From the NCBI GenBank assembly GCA_964345765.1, contig CAYFSJ010000002.1, positions 10,321 to 74,320 of the forward strand: a DNA stretch of 64,000 nucleotides, in the 5' to 3' direction. The DNA comes from DUUI01 sp964345765 (GTDB lineage: Bacteria > Bacillota_I > Bacilli_A > Erysipelotrichales > Erysipelotrichaceae). Shown one piece after another: positions 51,701 to 59,606 of the stretch (the stretch's first letter is position 1; each line of letters opens with the position of its first letter). A model generated the notes under the pieces. It saw nothing but the letters and a program-made list of their open reading frames with translations. It had not been told where the DNA came from and made no database searches. A program made the translations under genes and the position numbers.

Positions 51701-51831
51701 AGACTGGTTTTACCAGAACCGGTTGTACCAGTGATTAAGAATAGACCTTGATCTAAAAAATGAGTAAAGTTGATGACGACTTTATCTTTAAAGGGACCAA
51801 AGGCTTGTAGTTCTAGTTTTAAGGGTCTCAT
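48775..51831 (-). CDS. sbcC: Nuclease SbcCD subunit C (SMC-like ATPase)
   Basis: 1018 residues. Walker A GTTGSGKT (35-42) is followed by a long coiled coil, the zinc hook Cys512-Pro-Val-Cys515 (QPCPVCGS) at mid-arm, the returning coil, the signature SLSGGETFNASLSLALGLSD and Walker B LFIDEGFGALD. With SbcD it opens and trims DNA hairpins and blocked ends. It starts 4 bp inside the sbcD stop (ATGA), so translation is coupled. It is Gln- and Lys-rich as usual for low-GC relatives. Confidence 0.96.
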   Translation of the reverse strand: MRPLKLELQAFGPFKDKVVINFTHFLDQGLFLITGTTGSGKTSLFDAILYALYGQLSNSDKNLLGANTIKSQHADDNTLSYVQLEFESRSNIYTIYRQPAQKVMGKRGRYIDDVNKVKLSSQTLLLEKSEEVKKEIEEIIGLNADQFKQIVLLPQGEFKKLLFSASNEKEKIFRDIFETQAIEKFTLDLKSSVDELRKQNTHSLVKLKALLSSVNQVDERLENLIELEQFDEILGILDHSIQANQQAIKNYHQQLDTLEKQMNQVTTQLQIEKEIKQYQMQVQQFEEQHERLQQLAASINKGKLIIEALKLKTEVKQDELKIEIINNDISQLIKEEQETLKDIDKGHNERVLNQKDLELIPSWKKEIETTQLTLNQIEKMNSLIYKEENIKKSEQSFLLNIDHLKSKKQKNQTQLEDILIKLNDINQAEINLIEVTKTIDELKKKSESYINRLNQLNKIDKLIQQRQVENESFKQYSNSFTLLSKQVSDAQIRYHSQQAALLAKDLQAGQPCPVCGSIHHPAPTTLSEESVTQQEVDALYQKLQEVLAKKSSSQQLKDSLNQQIQTECELLNIEETAVKSQIDLIQSLQVITNKEIQEEVMTQNKLNQLIQQKEAYSKQKETLEKQNQKFELEIASILGQVNELENQLKEIVEEKKTLGEVDVNQKQTLLDRVITYQKRIDQATDNKDLIKDKLSALEIELTKNKSTQDVLQQNLLNQTQELKQLQQQFESYMMTHHLTLEDLKDKMTLDEIQKAEKEVSDFNVNYQTALKQLEASHQKRLLLEEVVDHPLDKEFELKQKRVKVNESLNKTQAVVDNQQHTYNLVQQENNLFKQIKEDLNQYGPLSDVALGNKENGYLSFERYVLSSYFEEVLHYANLRLYDMSQQRYKLVVATEVDSRKRSAGLDLEVFDHYTSSTRSVKSLSGGETFNASLSLALGLSDVISQKSGGIQLETLFIDEGFGALDAQALDLAIETLFELNQAGRVVGIISHVSELKERIPNQIQVEKSASGSSVKTIG

Positions 51832-52940
51832 ACTGTTTTTTCCTTTAGTATTTCTTTGAGGAAGTCACTCTGTTTTTGATTGAGGGTTTGTGTTTGACTA
51901 CTATGATAAAAATCTTCAAATAATTCTAATGTTGATTTATTAGTCATTTCTTGTTGTGAGATACGCCGGTGGGTTAGTGTGAGTTCAATATTTTTATAGG
52001 TTAAACCCATCGCAAATGGATAGTTGATTCTTAATTTGGTCATGGCGTCACTAATAATATTTTTATCTAAAAGTTCAAAGAAAACAAAATTATCGTCTGA
52101 TTCTTTTATTAGATCATCAAAATACCCTTCCTTAATAATAAGGTCCTTTGGAGGCTTTAAGTAAAGTCGTTTTGTTTTGAGTTGATGATCATTTATTTCT
52201 ACTTCTGTTACAGAGATTCGATTGTTTACTTCAGATTTTGAATACTTCATAAGCGAACCACTGTATTGAATCTTTTCACTTCCGATATGATGATGAGAAT
52301 GAAGGTGCCCTAGGGCGACATAATCAAACGCCTCTAGATGATTTGTGCTAACATATTCTGCCGTCCCAACACTGAGTGGTCTTACTGAATCTTCTTTCTC
52401 GATGACGTTACCGTCTTTAACAATATAACCATGGGCTAATAAGATATTATTCTTAGTGGGATTAAGTTGGATAGATGATAACATTTCCTTATATAAATCA
52501 TCATAGGTTTTTATGTCGGGATTATTTAATTCTCTAGCAACTTGAGAGGGCGTAACAAATGGGAATAGATAGAAATCTGAATCCTTAATTTGAACCTTTA
52601 CAACTTCTTTAGAGAATAATCCAACTGAATAAAGTCCTTGTTTGTGGAGTAAAAAATCACCATATCCGATGAGTGCACCAGAATCATGGTTACCTGCAAT
52701 CAAAAGAATTGGGGTGTTTGTTTCTTCGATAATTTGTCTAAATGCTTGATTGACTAATTCAATGTATTCTTGTTTAGGTTGGGCTCGGTCGTATAAATCA
52801 CCTGCGATGACTAAACAATCGTAATTATCTTCTTTTAAAAGTTGAATGATCTGTTTTAATAAGTCTCGTTGATACTCGATCATTGGAAATTCATTGACGA
52901 TCTTGCCAATATGCCAATCGGCTGTGTGTAAAAATCTCAT
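51828..52940 (-). CDS. sbcD: Nuclease SbcCD subunit D (Mre11-like)
   Basis: 370 residues from MRFLHTADWHIGK; AAGGAG 8 nt upstream fixes this start, and an in-frame extension to 52982 has none. Phosphoesterase motifs: HTADWHIG, VIAGDLYDRAQP, IAGNHDSG, LAHGYIV and ALGHLHSHHHIG. It is the Mn-dependent nuclease partner of SbcC. First gene of the sbcDC operon. Confidence 0.96.
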   Translation of the reverse strand: MRFLHTADWHIGKIVNEFPMIEYQRDLLKQIIQLLKEDNYDCLVIAGDLYDRAQPKQEYIELVNQAFRQIIEETNTPILLIAGNHDSGALIGYGDFLLHKQGLYSVGLFSKEVVKVQIKDSDFYLFPFVTPSQVARELNNPDIKTYDDLYKEMLSSIQLNPTKNNILLAHGYIVKDGNVIEKEDSVRPLSVGTAEYVSTNHLEAFDYVALGHLHSHHHIGSEKIQYSGSLMKYSKSEVNNRISVTEVEINDHQLKTKRLYLKPPKDLIIKEGYFDDLIKESDDNFVFFELLDKNIISDAMTKLRINYPFAMGLTYKNIELTLTHRRISQQEMTNKSTLELFEDFYHSSQTQTLNQKQSDFLKEILKEKTV

Positions 52941-52983
52941 GGATATCACTCCTTGAAGGTATTTTATCATACTTAGTGACATA

Positions 52984-53012
52984 TTGAACTATAAGGCAGA
53001 ATATGACATAAT
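52984..53012 (+). promoter_or_regulatory. Promoter of membrane-protein pair
   Basis: TTGAAC (52984-52989), 17-bp spacer, CATAAT (53007-53012). It shows that the in-frame TTG at 52984 is promoter, not coding. Confidence 0.6.
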
Positions 53013-53034
53013 AACAAACAATAAGGGAACATTT

Positions 53035-53700
53035 ATGGAGACACCAAAAAATATTGATTTAAAACAAAGTTTAATAAAAGCACATCGAAAAGGAACGATT
53101 TCTTTAATCTTGTTGGGTCTGATGACATTGTTAGTGGTGATTATTATCATTGGTCGCATATGGACATCAGAACTTGTTAAAGAGTTAAGTATTGTTATAT
53201 TTAATACACAGCCCAACTTATTACAAGATTATTCTATTTTATCGACGTTCTTTTCAATCAATACACTGTTAATTATTTTTATCTGGTTATTAATCGTCTT
53301 GTATTTTACTGGATGGTTTTTTCGCTTTAGGAAAATACGTTTGGATGCATTAATTGTCTATACACTTATCGGTTTTGTTTTAAGCAGTGGTTTATATCTT
53401 TCTTTGACCCAACCAATGATTGGTCAGATAACGACTTTAAGTCAATCCCAAGCTTGTAGTGTTGAAGATCAAGAGACGCCTTATCACTGTGAATTCGAGT
53501 ATAAACCTGTTGAAACTCAACTCAATGAAATCTCTGAGAATTTAAATAATGTTTATTTTCTGACTCAAACCGCCTTTTTAGGCATGGTCTTTTTCTTAAT
53601 CTTATCCATCTTACAACTACTGATGGATCGAGTGAAAAAACTGATTGTCTTTCGAAAGATACACCCAATAGGAGAAGCACATGGACAAGTTACCATCTAA
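53035..53700 (+). CDS. Membrane protein of unknown function (pair, first)
   Basis: 221 residues from METPKNIDLKQ, with AAGGGA upstream. Four predicted membrane segments (about 22-43, 75-97, 105-127, 183-204), with an outer loop containing two cysteines (QACSVEDQETPYHCEF) that could form a disulfide. Family not recognised. Its last 20 bp overlap the next gene, which is also a membrane protein, so they probably form a complex. Confidence 0.75.
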   Translation: METPKNIDLKQSLIKAHRKGTISLILLGLMTLLVVIIIIGRIWTSELVKELSIVIFNTQPNLLQDYSILSTFFSINTLLIIFIWLLIVLYFTGWFFRFRKIRLDALIVYTLIGFVLSSGLYLSLTQPMIGQITTLSQSQACSVEDQETPYHCEFEYKPVETQLNEISENLNNVYFLTQTAFLGMVFFLILSILQLLMDRVKKLIVFRKIHPIGEAHGQVTI

Positions 53701-54277
53701 AACAGTGAGACAACCTAAGTCAGGTGTAAATGTAACCCAATTAAAACGCTCTTTTACTCAACTGGATCAAAGAGGTCTCTACCGTTCAATTTTCCGTTAT
53801 TTGAGTTTAATTGTTTTTGGGACACTATTATGGATTTACTTTACGAGTAATTTTAATGATTTACCAAAAGTGTATAACGCAAGTGCCAGTGATGCACCAT
53901 TATATTTAAGTCATCGTTACTTTAGAGTTTTCTTTTGGGTTTCATTAATCGTGCTAGTAGTGGTTCAATTATCAGCCTTTTTACAAAGAAAATTGAAATG
54001 GGTGAATGATGCTTCGATGATTGTCCTTTATTTAGGTTATATGATGGCAGCTGGTTTTATGTTTATTAGTAGTCCATTATACTCGTTTTTGTCACAATAC
54101 TTTAATAATCAAGATCCTTTTAGAGCCTTTAGTAAACCTGCCCAGGTCTTGGGTAATTTAAACTATGAACTGTATGGGCTATTTCTAATTAGTGCTATCG
54201 CCTTAATGGGATTTTCTTACTTAATGAGGATTCTTAGAAAACTAAAATTTAGAATCGCAGTTATCAAACACAACTAA
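53681..54277 (+). CDS. Membrane protein of unknown function (pair, second)
   Basis: 198 residues. A basic cytoplasmic N-terminus (KTVRQPKSGVNVTQLKRSFTQLDQRG) and four membrane segments (about 38-55, 84-104, 115-135, 162-182), then a basic tail. No recognised domain. GGAGAAG before the ATG lies inside the previous gene. It has the same number of membrane spans as its partner but no obvious sequence similarity. Confidence 0.75.
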   Translation: MDKLPSKTVRQPKSGVNVTQLKRSFTQLDQRGLYRSIFRYLSLIVFGTLLWIYFTSNFNDLPKVYNASASDAPLYLSHRYFRVFFWVSLIVLVVVQLSAFLQRKLKWVNDASMIVLYLGYMMAAGFMFISSPLYSFLSQYFNNQDPFRAFSKPAQVLGNLNYELYGLFLISAIALMGFSYLMRILRKLKFRIAVIKHN

Positions 54278-54290
54278 AGGTTGTGTTTTT
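54266..54290 (+). terminator. Terminator of membrane-protein pair
   Basis: AAACACAAC, loop TAAAG, GTTGTGTTT, then TT. It overlaps the stop codon. Confidence 0.82.
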
Positions 54291-54304
54291 ATTTGTTTTT
54301 TTGA

Positions 54305-54310
54305 TACATT
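54305..54310 (+). promoter_or_regulatory. Possible -10 of leaderless S41 gene
   Basis: TACATT ending 6 nt before the ATG at 54317. It is a weak hexamer (4 of 6); TTGTGT 18 bp upstream may be the -35. Confidence 0.35.
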
Positions 54311-54316
54311 TGTTTT

Positions 54317-55594
54317 ATGAAAAGAACCATTATCATTCTTATCCTTATTTTATTAAGTGGTTGTCAGGTTACCCCTGAATTAAAGTCATCCGCTCTTTTA
54401 GAGTATAAGAAACCATTCTTATTACCTGAAGAAGAGCTAAATCTTGATTTAGATACACCCTCTGAAAAAGAGATGAAAGATCTTAATCGTTTTATTAACC
54501 AACCTACGGTTAGTTTTGATGGTAGTGTTAAACATGCCTTAGAAGATTTGGATGATTTAGAATGGTTGGTTAAAACTCACTATGGACTCTATCCTCTTTA
54601 TAAAGAAGAATATGATCAAGCTTTTGTTGATATGAGAAATGAGCTTAGTGAGCATCATATTGTTAGTCGATTTGATTTATCTTCCATTTTTAGTAAGTAT
54701 ACAGGCTTTGACCAGAACGCTCACTTTACTTTAGATTTTAAGGATTATCAATTACGTAAACCAAATGAGTATGATTTATCTCAAAAATTCATTAAGGTGA
54801 AGAATCAATATATGAATGTTGAAACCAATGAAGTGTTAGAAGTTGACGTTTCATTAGTTCCTTTCTTATATCCAGATTTCGAAGTGTTTTATCATCAAAA
54901 AAATGTTCCTACAGGCAATAATTCTTCAGAGCGCGATCAAGTATTTATACTGCTTGAATTAGATGAGTCAATCCCTTATGCTCATCAGACTGAAATGATT
55001 TTTGATAATAGGCCTTTCGATGACTTTGCTATTACTGTAAAAAACAGTCCTGGAATCTCTGTTTTGGATTTAAGAAATAATGATGGAGGAATGGAGAGTT
55101 ATCCTGGCAACTGGTTTATGCGATTAACGGGAGAACTTCCGCTGATATCTCATCAAGGGTATATACGAGAAAATCCAGAATTTATTAATGCGATGATGTA
55201 TGCTCCACTTCATAGAGCTTTAGCTGTTAAGATCATTGATAATCAATATCAATATATTGCGAGTGATACCATCTTAGATAAAGAAGGATTAATTATTGTC
55301 CTTCATAACCAACATACTCGATCAGGTGCAGAAAAGATGGTGGATATGTTACACCATCTTGATAATACGATTTTTATTGGTACACCAACTAGAGGTAGTT
55401 ATGTCTCAAATTTTGTTGGCCAACCTTATTTTCTTAGAAGGACTGGAATGGTCGTTCAATTTGGAAATGCTTACTTCGATTTCAATCCAAATTACTTTAG
55501 AGAAAATGTCGGATTCGAGCCTGATTTGACCGTTTTAGACCACAATATGCAAGAAGTGATTGAGTCACTTGTCTACAAACTTAACGCTAAATGA
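54317..55594 (+). CDS. Peptidase S41-like lipoprotein
   Basis: 425 residues. The signal peptide ends in LSGC (lipobox). After an N-terminal helical part comes the S41 (C-terminal-processing-protease-like) core: VLDLRNNDGGMESYPGNWF, then IIVLHNQHTRSGAEKMVDML with the likely nucleophile in TRSGAE (about residue 336), then FIGTPTRGSYVSNF. No PDZ domain is visible. The substrate is unknown. There is no Shine-Dalgarno site before the ATG; it is probably another leaderless gene. Confidence 0.83.
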   Translation: MKRTIIILILILLSGCQVTPELKSSALLEYKKPFLLPEEELNLDLDTPSEKEMKDLNRFINQPTVSFDGSVKHALEDLDDLEWLVKTHYGLYPLYKEEYDQAFVDMRNELSEHHIVSRFDLSSIFSKYTGFDQNAHFTLDFKDYQLRKPNEYDLSQKFIKVKNQYMNVETNEVLEVDVSLVPFLYPDFEVFYHQKNVPTGNNSSERDQVFILLELDESIPYAHQTEMIFDNRPFDDFAITVKNSPGISVLDLRNNDGGMESYPGNWFMRLTGELPLISHQGYIRENPEFINAMMYAPLHRALAVKIIDNQYQYIASDTILDKEGLIIVLHNQHTRSGAEKMVDMLHHLDNTIFIGTPTRGSYVSNFVGQPYFLRRTGMVVQFGNAYFDFNPNYFRENVGFEPDLTVLDHNMQEVIESLVYKLNAK

Positions 55595-55626
55595 GTTATA
55601 CTTAATACAGGAGGAAATGATAAATT

Positions 55627-56064
55627 ATGAAAAAAGAACAAGAAAAGTTTTTAAATGAATTAGTTGCATCTTATGGTGTTCACTACATCAAATTGCACCA
55701 ACACCACTGGTTTGTAGAGGGACCTCACTTCTTCTCACTCCATGAAAAATTCGAAGAAATCTATGATGAAACAACAGCAAACTTAGATGAAGTTGCAGAA
55801 AGAATGTTAATGATTGGTGGTAAACCAGTTTCTACATTGGCTGAATTCTTAGAGCATTCATTCATTGATGAAAAGAAATATACTCAAACCAAAGCAATGG
55901 ATATGGTTAAAGAAGTTATTGCTGACTTAAAGAAATTCGTCGACAAGATTGTTGATGAAGGTTATGACCTCTTTGAAGGTGATGAAGTAACAACGGATTT
56001 ATTAGTTGGACTTAATGAACAACATGATAAAACTATCTGGATGTTAGAAGCTACTACTAAATAA
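55627..56064 (+). CDS. dps: Dps-family ferritin-like DNA-protection protein
   Basis: 145 residues, the four-helix Dps fold. The intersubunit ferroxidase ligands are present: His in LHQHHWFVEGPHFFSLHEKFEE, and Asp/Glu in YDETTANLDEVAERML. It stores iron and removes peroxide with Fe(II). AGGAGG lies 12 nt before the ATG, rather far. It lacks the lysine-rich tail that binds DNA in E. coli Dps. Closed by a strong terminator. Confidence 0.94.
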   Translation: MKKEQEKFLNELVASYGVHYIKLHQHHWFVEGPHFFSLHEKFEEIYDETTANLDEVAERMLMIGGKPVSTLAEFLEHSFIDEKKYTQTKAMDMVKEVIADLKKFVDKIVDEGYDLFEGDEVTTDLLVGLNEQHDKTIWMLEATTK

Positions 56065-56075
56065 TAATTGAAACA

Positions 56076-56109
56076 AAAACGACAACGGGAGCACCCATTG
56101 TCGTTTTTT
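56076..56109. terminator. Terminator of dps
   Basis: AAAACGACAA and inner GGG, four-base loop, CCC and TTGTCGTTTT, then T3. It also lies at the end of the convergent small membrane gene. Confidence 0.87.
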
Positions 56110-56330
56110 TATGCATTCTTTTCTAAAAGTCTTCTTAAGAATAATAAGACGATCCCTATGATAAAGTATCCTAAAACAAAATTTTCAACAATCTTCTGAG
56201 CTGGATGATTATCAAAGACAGTAAGGTTTAAGAATTTTAATAAATGTGTAAACACTAAATAGATAGTCATTACTTGGTTAATGGATGATTTATACAAATC
56301 ATTGACCTCTCCTTTTTGTTGATTGGTCAA
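56109..56330 (-). CDS. Small membrane protein (pair, second)
   Basis: 73 residues with two predicted membrane segments (about 19-38 and 49-66) and a basic C-terminus (RRLLEKNA). Not recognised. Its ATG overlaps the stop of the previous gene by 4 bp, so the pair is coupled. Confidence 0.65.
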   Translation of the reverse strand: MTNQQKGEVNDLYKSSINQVMTIYLVFTHLLKFLNLTVFDNHPAQKIVENFVLGYFIIGIVLLFLRRLLEKNA

Positions 56331-56593
56331 AGAATTGTAACCACCTTTTTTATCACGATAAACAAAACAAATAACAAAGGCAATAAGAATACATTGAACA
56401 GAGCTAAGACGATTGATAAAACAAGATTCAAATCATTCTTCAGATACAATACTACAGATACCACAATTGATAACAAAGCAGATACCATCCAAACACCACT
56501 AAATAACTTTTTACTTGAACTATCTATACTTTTACCAAAAGGACTGAACATATTAGCAAAGTTAACGAACATATAATCGATTGAATTATTCAT
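56327..56593 (-). CDS. Small membrane protein (pair, first)
   Basis: 88 residues. A polar N-terminus (MNNSIDYMFVNFANMFSPFG), then two membrane segments (about 32-50 and 57-84). AAAGGAG precedes the ATG. No known family seen; perhaps a two-subunit small membrane complex with the following gene. Confidence 0.65.
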   Translation of the reverse strand: MNNSIDYMFVNFANMFSPFGKSIDSSSKKLFSGVWMVSALLSIVVSVVLYLKNDLNLVLSIVLALFNVFLLPLLFVLFIVIKKVVTIL

Positions 56594-56646
56594 ACTGTTC
56601 TCCTTTGGTTGTCTAATTAAAATTAATCATATCAAAATTAATTATT

Positions 56647-56671
56647 AAAAAGAAGAGGTTTTCTCTTCTTT
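56647..56671 (-). terminator. Terminator of pantothenate cluster
   Basis: AAAGAAGAG, five-base loop, CTCTTCTTT, then TT. It overlaps the stop codon of the ECF gene. Confidence 0.78.
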
Positions 56672-57236
56672 AATCGATTACTCTTCTAACTGCTTCAACA
56701 ACAGGAATGCTAATCAGGGTAGCAAGGATTGCCTCACCAATAACCCCCGCAAACACTAATGTCGTAAGTGCTCCAGTAAATGTATTTAAACTTAAATTAC
56801 CTTCTTGAATACCCAATGTAGTTAACATCGCAAACAAAACGACGGCAGAATGAACTAAAGAACTTAGAAAAGCAGTCAAACCAACTTGAATGGCACTATG
56901 AAGTCCAGTTCTTTTAAGCGCATTGTAAATAAACACAATCGCTAAACCAAAAATAAGACGAGGTAAAATGGACACAAGTGGATTAATGAATAATACATCC
57001 AAGCCCGCCCCTCTAGTTGCCGCAACAAACATGGAACTAACACCAAAGGCCAATGATAAGAAAATGGCTGACTTAAAACCAAATAAAATAGCCCCAATAA
57101 TAACTGGAATATGAATAATGGTTAAAGCTAAAGGTGGGATTTGGATAAACCCAATATTTGGCACAATCGTTAATACTAATATAATTGCTAATAATAACCC
57201 ATTATAAGCTAAGTCTTTTGTTCTATTTCTATTCAT
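56670..57236 (-). CDS. ECF transporter S component (probable pantothenate)
   Basis: 188 residues from MNRNRTKDLAYNG, with AAGGAG 7 nt upstream. Six membrane segments with the S-component start (LAYNGLLLAIILVLTIVPNIGFIQIPPLALTIIHIPVIIGAILFG) and the Ala/Gly-rich small-residue helices that bind the ECF-T protein. It overlaps coaX, encoding pantothenate kinase, by 8 bp; this supports a PanT-like vitamin B5 importer. The shared EcfAT module is not in the window. Confidence 0.87.
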   Translation of the reverse strand: MNRNRTKDLAYNGLLLAIILVLTIVPNIGFIQIPPLALTIIHIPVIIGAILFGFKSAIFLSLAFGVSSMFVAATRGAGLDVLFINPLVSILPRLIFGLAIVFIYNALKRTGLHSAIQVGLTAFLSSLVHSAVVLFAMLTTLGIQEGNLSLNTFTGALTTLVFAGVIGEAILATLISIPVVEAVRRVID

Positions 57237-57984
57237 GTCTAATCTCCTTGGATAAATAATATAATCCTTCATTTATAATATGTGGATTAAACTCAATCCC
57301 ATAAGTATCTTCATAAAGATGGATATAACCCCCCGTTAAAATCATTTTTACGGATTGATTTAATTCTAACTCAATTCTTTTAGCAATTTCAATTAAACCG
57401 AGCAGTGAGCCATGTAAAATTCCAGACTGAATACACTCAATCGTATTACGACCCAACATTTGATCTGGAACTTCCAATTCAATATGAGGTAAATGATCAA
57501 TATTTTGACTTAAAATATTCGCCATTTGACCAATCCCAGGTTGAATCACTCCCCCTAAAAACTGTTTATCACAACCAATCACAGAAATTTTAGAAGCCGT
57601 CCCCATATCAATAATAATTACAGGACATTCATATTGATTAAACGCACCAAACGCCCCCGCAATAAAGTCAGCCCCAAGCTCTAATGGATTATCCAAATGA
57701 ACTTCCAAATCAACATTATTCGCATTAATAGAGGTCACCTCTGTCTCAAACACTTCTTGGGCACTCTCAATAAGCACATCCACAATACGAGGGACAACAC
57801 ACGAAATCATCACTTCCTTAATAGGAGTAGATGCTTCCTGTTTTAGTTTCTCAAAATATGAAAGGTAATGCTCCTTATCAGCCTCCCGTAATGTTACATC
57901 CCTTTTCTCTAAGAGAATCTTTTTAGACTCATCATATATGATGGTATGGATATTACTATTTCCAACATCTAACGTTAATATCAT
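57229..57984 (-). CDS. coaX: Type III pantothenate kinase
   Basis: 251 residues, ASKHA fold. N-terminal phosphate motif LTLDVGNSNIH, the second motif NPLELGADFIAGAFGA, the catalytic region VIIIDMGTASKISVI and LGGVIQPGIGQMANIL. It phosphorylates pantothenate, the first step of CoA synthesis, without the feedback control of type I enzymes. It overlaps the GNAT gene by 4 bp and the ECF gene by 8 bp: uptake and activation in one operon. Confidence 0.95.
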   Translation of the reverse strand: MILTLDVGNSNIHTIIYDESKKILLEKRDVTLREADKEHYLSYFEKLKQEASTPIKEVMISCVVPRIVDVLIESAQEVFETEVTSINANNVDLEVHLDNPLELGADFIAGAFGAFNQYECPVIIIDMGTASKISVIGCDKQFLGGVIQPGIGQMANILSQNIDHLPHIELEVPDQMLGRNTIECIQSGILHGSLLGLIEIAKRIELELNQSVKMILTGGYIHLYEDTYGIEFNPHIINEGLYYLSKEIRHE

Positions 57985-58478
57985 GTCGACTCCTTTTTCA
58001 CTTTATGATAGGCAATGCGCGGGTCATTGTTATCTAAATAAATAATCCCACACTCAACAAACCCTTCTTTAATCAGTAAGTTTCTCATTACCTTATTATC
58101 TTGATGGGTATCAATCCTAAGATTAGAACATTGATTCAATGCCCAATCAAAAACAAATTGACCAATTCCTTTTTCTTTTTGATTACTCGCAATTCGATGA
58201 ATCACACCATATGGTTCCTCATTTAACCACTTACCATCAATAACATGGTAAGTTTGATCTTCACCAATCCGAAACATCAACGTTCCTATAATATCATTAT
58301 TTTCATTACAAACGACATAAGATTCACCATTTTTAATATCATTGGTCAATAATTCTAGACTAGGATAACCTTGATGCCATTGAAAGTGATTACCCGTCTT
58401 TCTCATAAATCTTCTAGCCGTTTCAAACAACTGTAATAATATTTCTAAATCCTGTAAGGTCGTTTTTCTAATTCTCAT
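57981..58478 (-). CDS. GNAT-family N-acetyltransferase
   Basis: 165 residues, complete GNAT fold. IRKTTLQDLEILLQLFETARRFM, IIGTLMFRIG, the acetyl-CoA loop IASNQKEKGIGQFVFDWAL and LRIDTHQDNKVMRNLLIKEGFVECGII. The substrate is unknown. It is the first gene of GNAT-coaX-ECF, with AAGGAAAGAG before the start. Confidence 0.9.
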   Translation of the reverse strand: MRIRKTTLQDLEILLQLFETARRFMRKTGNHFQWHQGYPSLELLTNDIKNGESYVVCNENNDIIGTLMFRIGEDQTYHVIDGKWLNEEPYGVIHRIASNQKEKGIGQFVFDWALNQCSNLRIDTHQDNKVMRNLLIKEGFVECGIIYLDNNDPRIAYHKVKKEST

Positions 58479-58533
58479 ACTCTTTCCTTGATATTAATAC
58501 ATTATATATTATTTGAAATGGTGTTGATTATGA

Positions 58534-58539
58534 TATGAT
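58534..58539 (+). promoter_or_regulatory. -10 element of leaderless lrgA
   Basis: TATGAT ending 6 nt before the ATG at 58546. TTGAAA lies 15 bp upstream, a short spacing. Confidence 0.5.
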
Positions 58540-58545
58540 TAAACA

Positions 58546-58896
58546 ATGAAAATTCTAAAACAATTCTTAATCTTAATCGGACTCTTATTTATTGGGGAAG
58601 TCCTACAAAAAGTTTTCCCACTACCTGTTCCAGCGACTATCTATGCATTATTAATATTGTTAATACTGTTAAAGTCCAATTACTTATTAGTCGACTCGCT
58701 CAAAGAACTCAGTGAGTTTTTACTCAACCACCTGAGTCTTTTTTTCATCGCACCAACCGTTAGTATTATCCAACATTATCAAAAACTGGCTGATTTTATC
58801 CTACCAACCTTTTTTATGATAGTCATATCAACCCTAATTGTTTTAGCCATCAGCGGTTTAATAACTCAGAAAGTGATGGAACAAACTCATGAGTGA
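58546..58896 (+). CDS. lrgA: LrgA/CidA holin-like protein
   Basis: 116 residues, four membrane helices; LIGLLFIGEVLQKVFPLPVPATIYALLILLILL is typical of CidA/LrgA. These proteins modulate murein hydrolase export, lysis or metabolite transport with LrgB. There is no Shine-Dalgarno site; the -10 geometry predicts a leaderless mRNA. Its TGA stop overlaps the lrgB ATG by 8 bp. Confidence 0.93.
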   Translation: MKILKQFLILIGLLFIGEVLQKVFPLPVPATIYALLILLILLKSNYLLVDSLKELSEFLLNHLSLFFIAPTVSIIQHYQKLADFILPTFFMIVISTLIVLAISGLITQKVMEQTHE

Positions 58897-59590
58897 ACTC
58901 TTTAATAGTAGTAGTTTCAGCCTGCTAATCACTATCGCCGGTTATTTATTAGGCTTGAAAATAAAAGAAAAGTTTAAGTTTCCCTTACTTAACCCTATCA
59001 TTGTTGGAACCGTATTTGTTGTGGTGGTATTACAACTAACCGGTGTCAGTTATGTCGATTATCAAACTAACACCTCAATCTTAAACTTCTTGTTATTACC
59101 AGCGACAATCGCACTCGCAATCCCTCTTTACAAACAATTAGAAACCTTTAAACGCTATAGAAAAGCCGTCTTAATTGGAATCTTAAGTGGAGTAGCACTC
59201 AATTACATTTTAGTCTTTGGGTATGCCATCGTGATGAACTTCTCAATTGAACAATTTAACTCTCTCTCAACCAAATCAGTTACCACTGCCATCGGTATGT
59301 CATTAACTGATTCATTTGGAGGTCTAATGCCATTGACCAATTTCTCCATTATGGCAGCTGGATTAACCGGAAATATCTTAGGACCAAAAGTAATCGACTT
59401 TATCAAACTTAAGAATCCAGTCGCAAAAGGTATCGCCTTAGGTTGTAGTTCGCATGTGATGGGTACCTCAAAAGCCATCGAAATGGGAGAAGTTGAAGGT
59501 GCCCTAAGTAGTCTATCCATAGTCTTAACCGGATTAATCACTATGATTTGTATGTTGTTACTTAATCCAATAGTAGTGAAAATGTTATAA
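58889..59590 (+). CDS. lrgB: LrgB/CidB membrane protein
   Basis: 233 residues, about seven membrane segments. The family core SVTTAIGMSLTDSFGGLMPLTNFSIMAAGLTGNILGP and GIALGCSSHVMGTSKAIEMGEVEGALSSLS is intact. It works with LrgA. Translated by overlap coupling. It heads into a zinc-ribbon gene 16 nt on. Confidence 0.94.
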   Translation: MSELFNSSSFSLLITIAGYLLGLKIKEKFKFPLLNPIIVGTVFVVVVLQLTGVSYVDYQTNTSILNFLLLPATIALAIPLYKQLETFKRYRKAVLIGILSGVALNYILVFGYAIVMNFSIEQFNSLSTKSVTTAIGMSLTDSFGGLMPLTNFSIMAAGLTGNILGPKVIDFIKLKNPVAKGIALGCSSHVMGTSKAIEMGEVEGALSSLSIVLTGLITMICMLLLNPIVVKML

Positions 59591-59606
59591 TAAAACAGGT
59601 GATATT

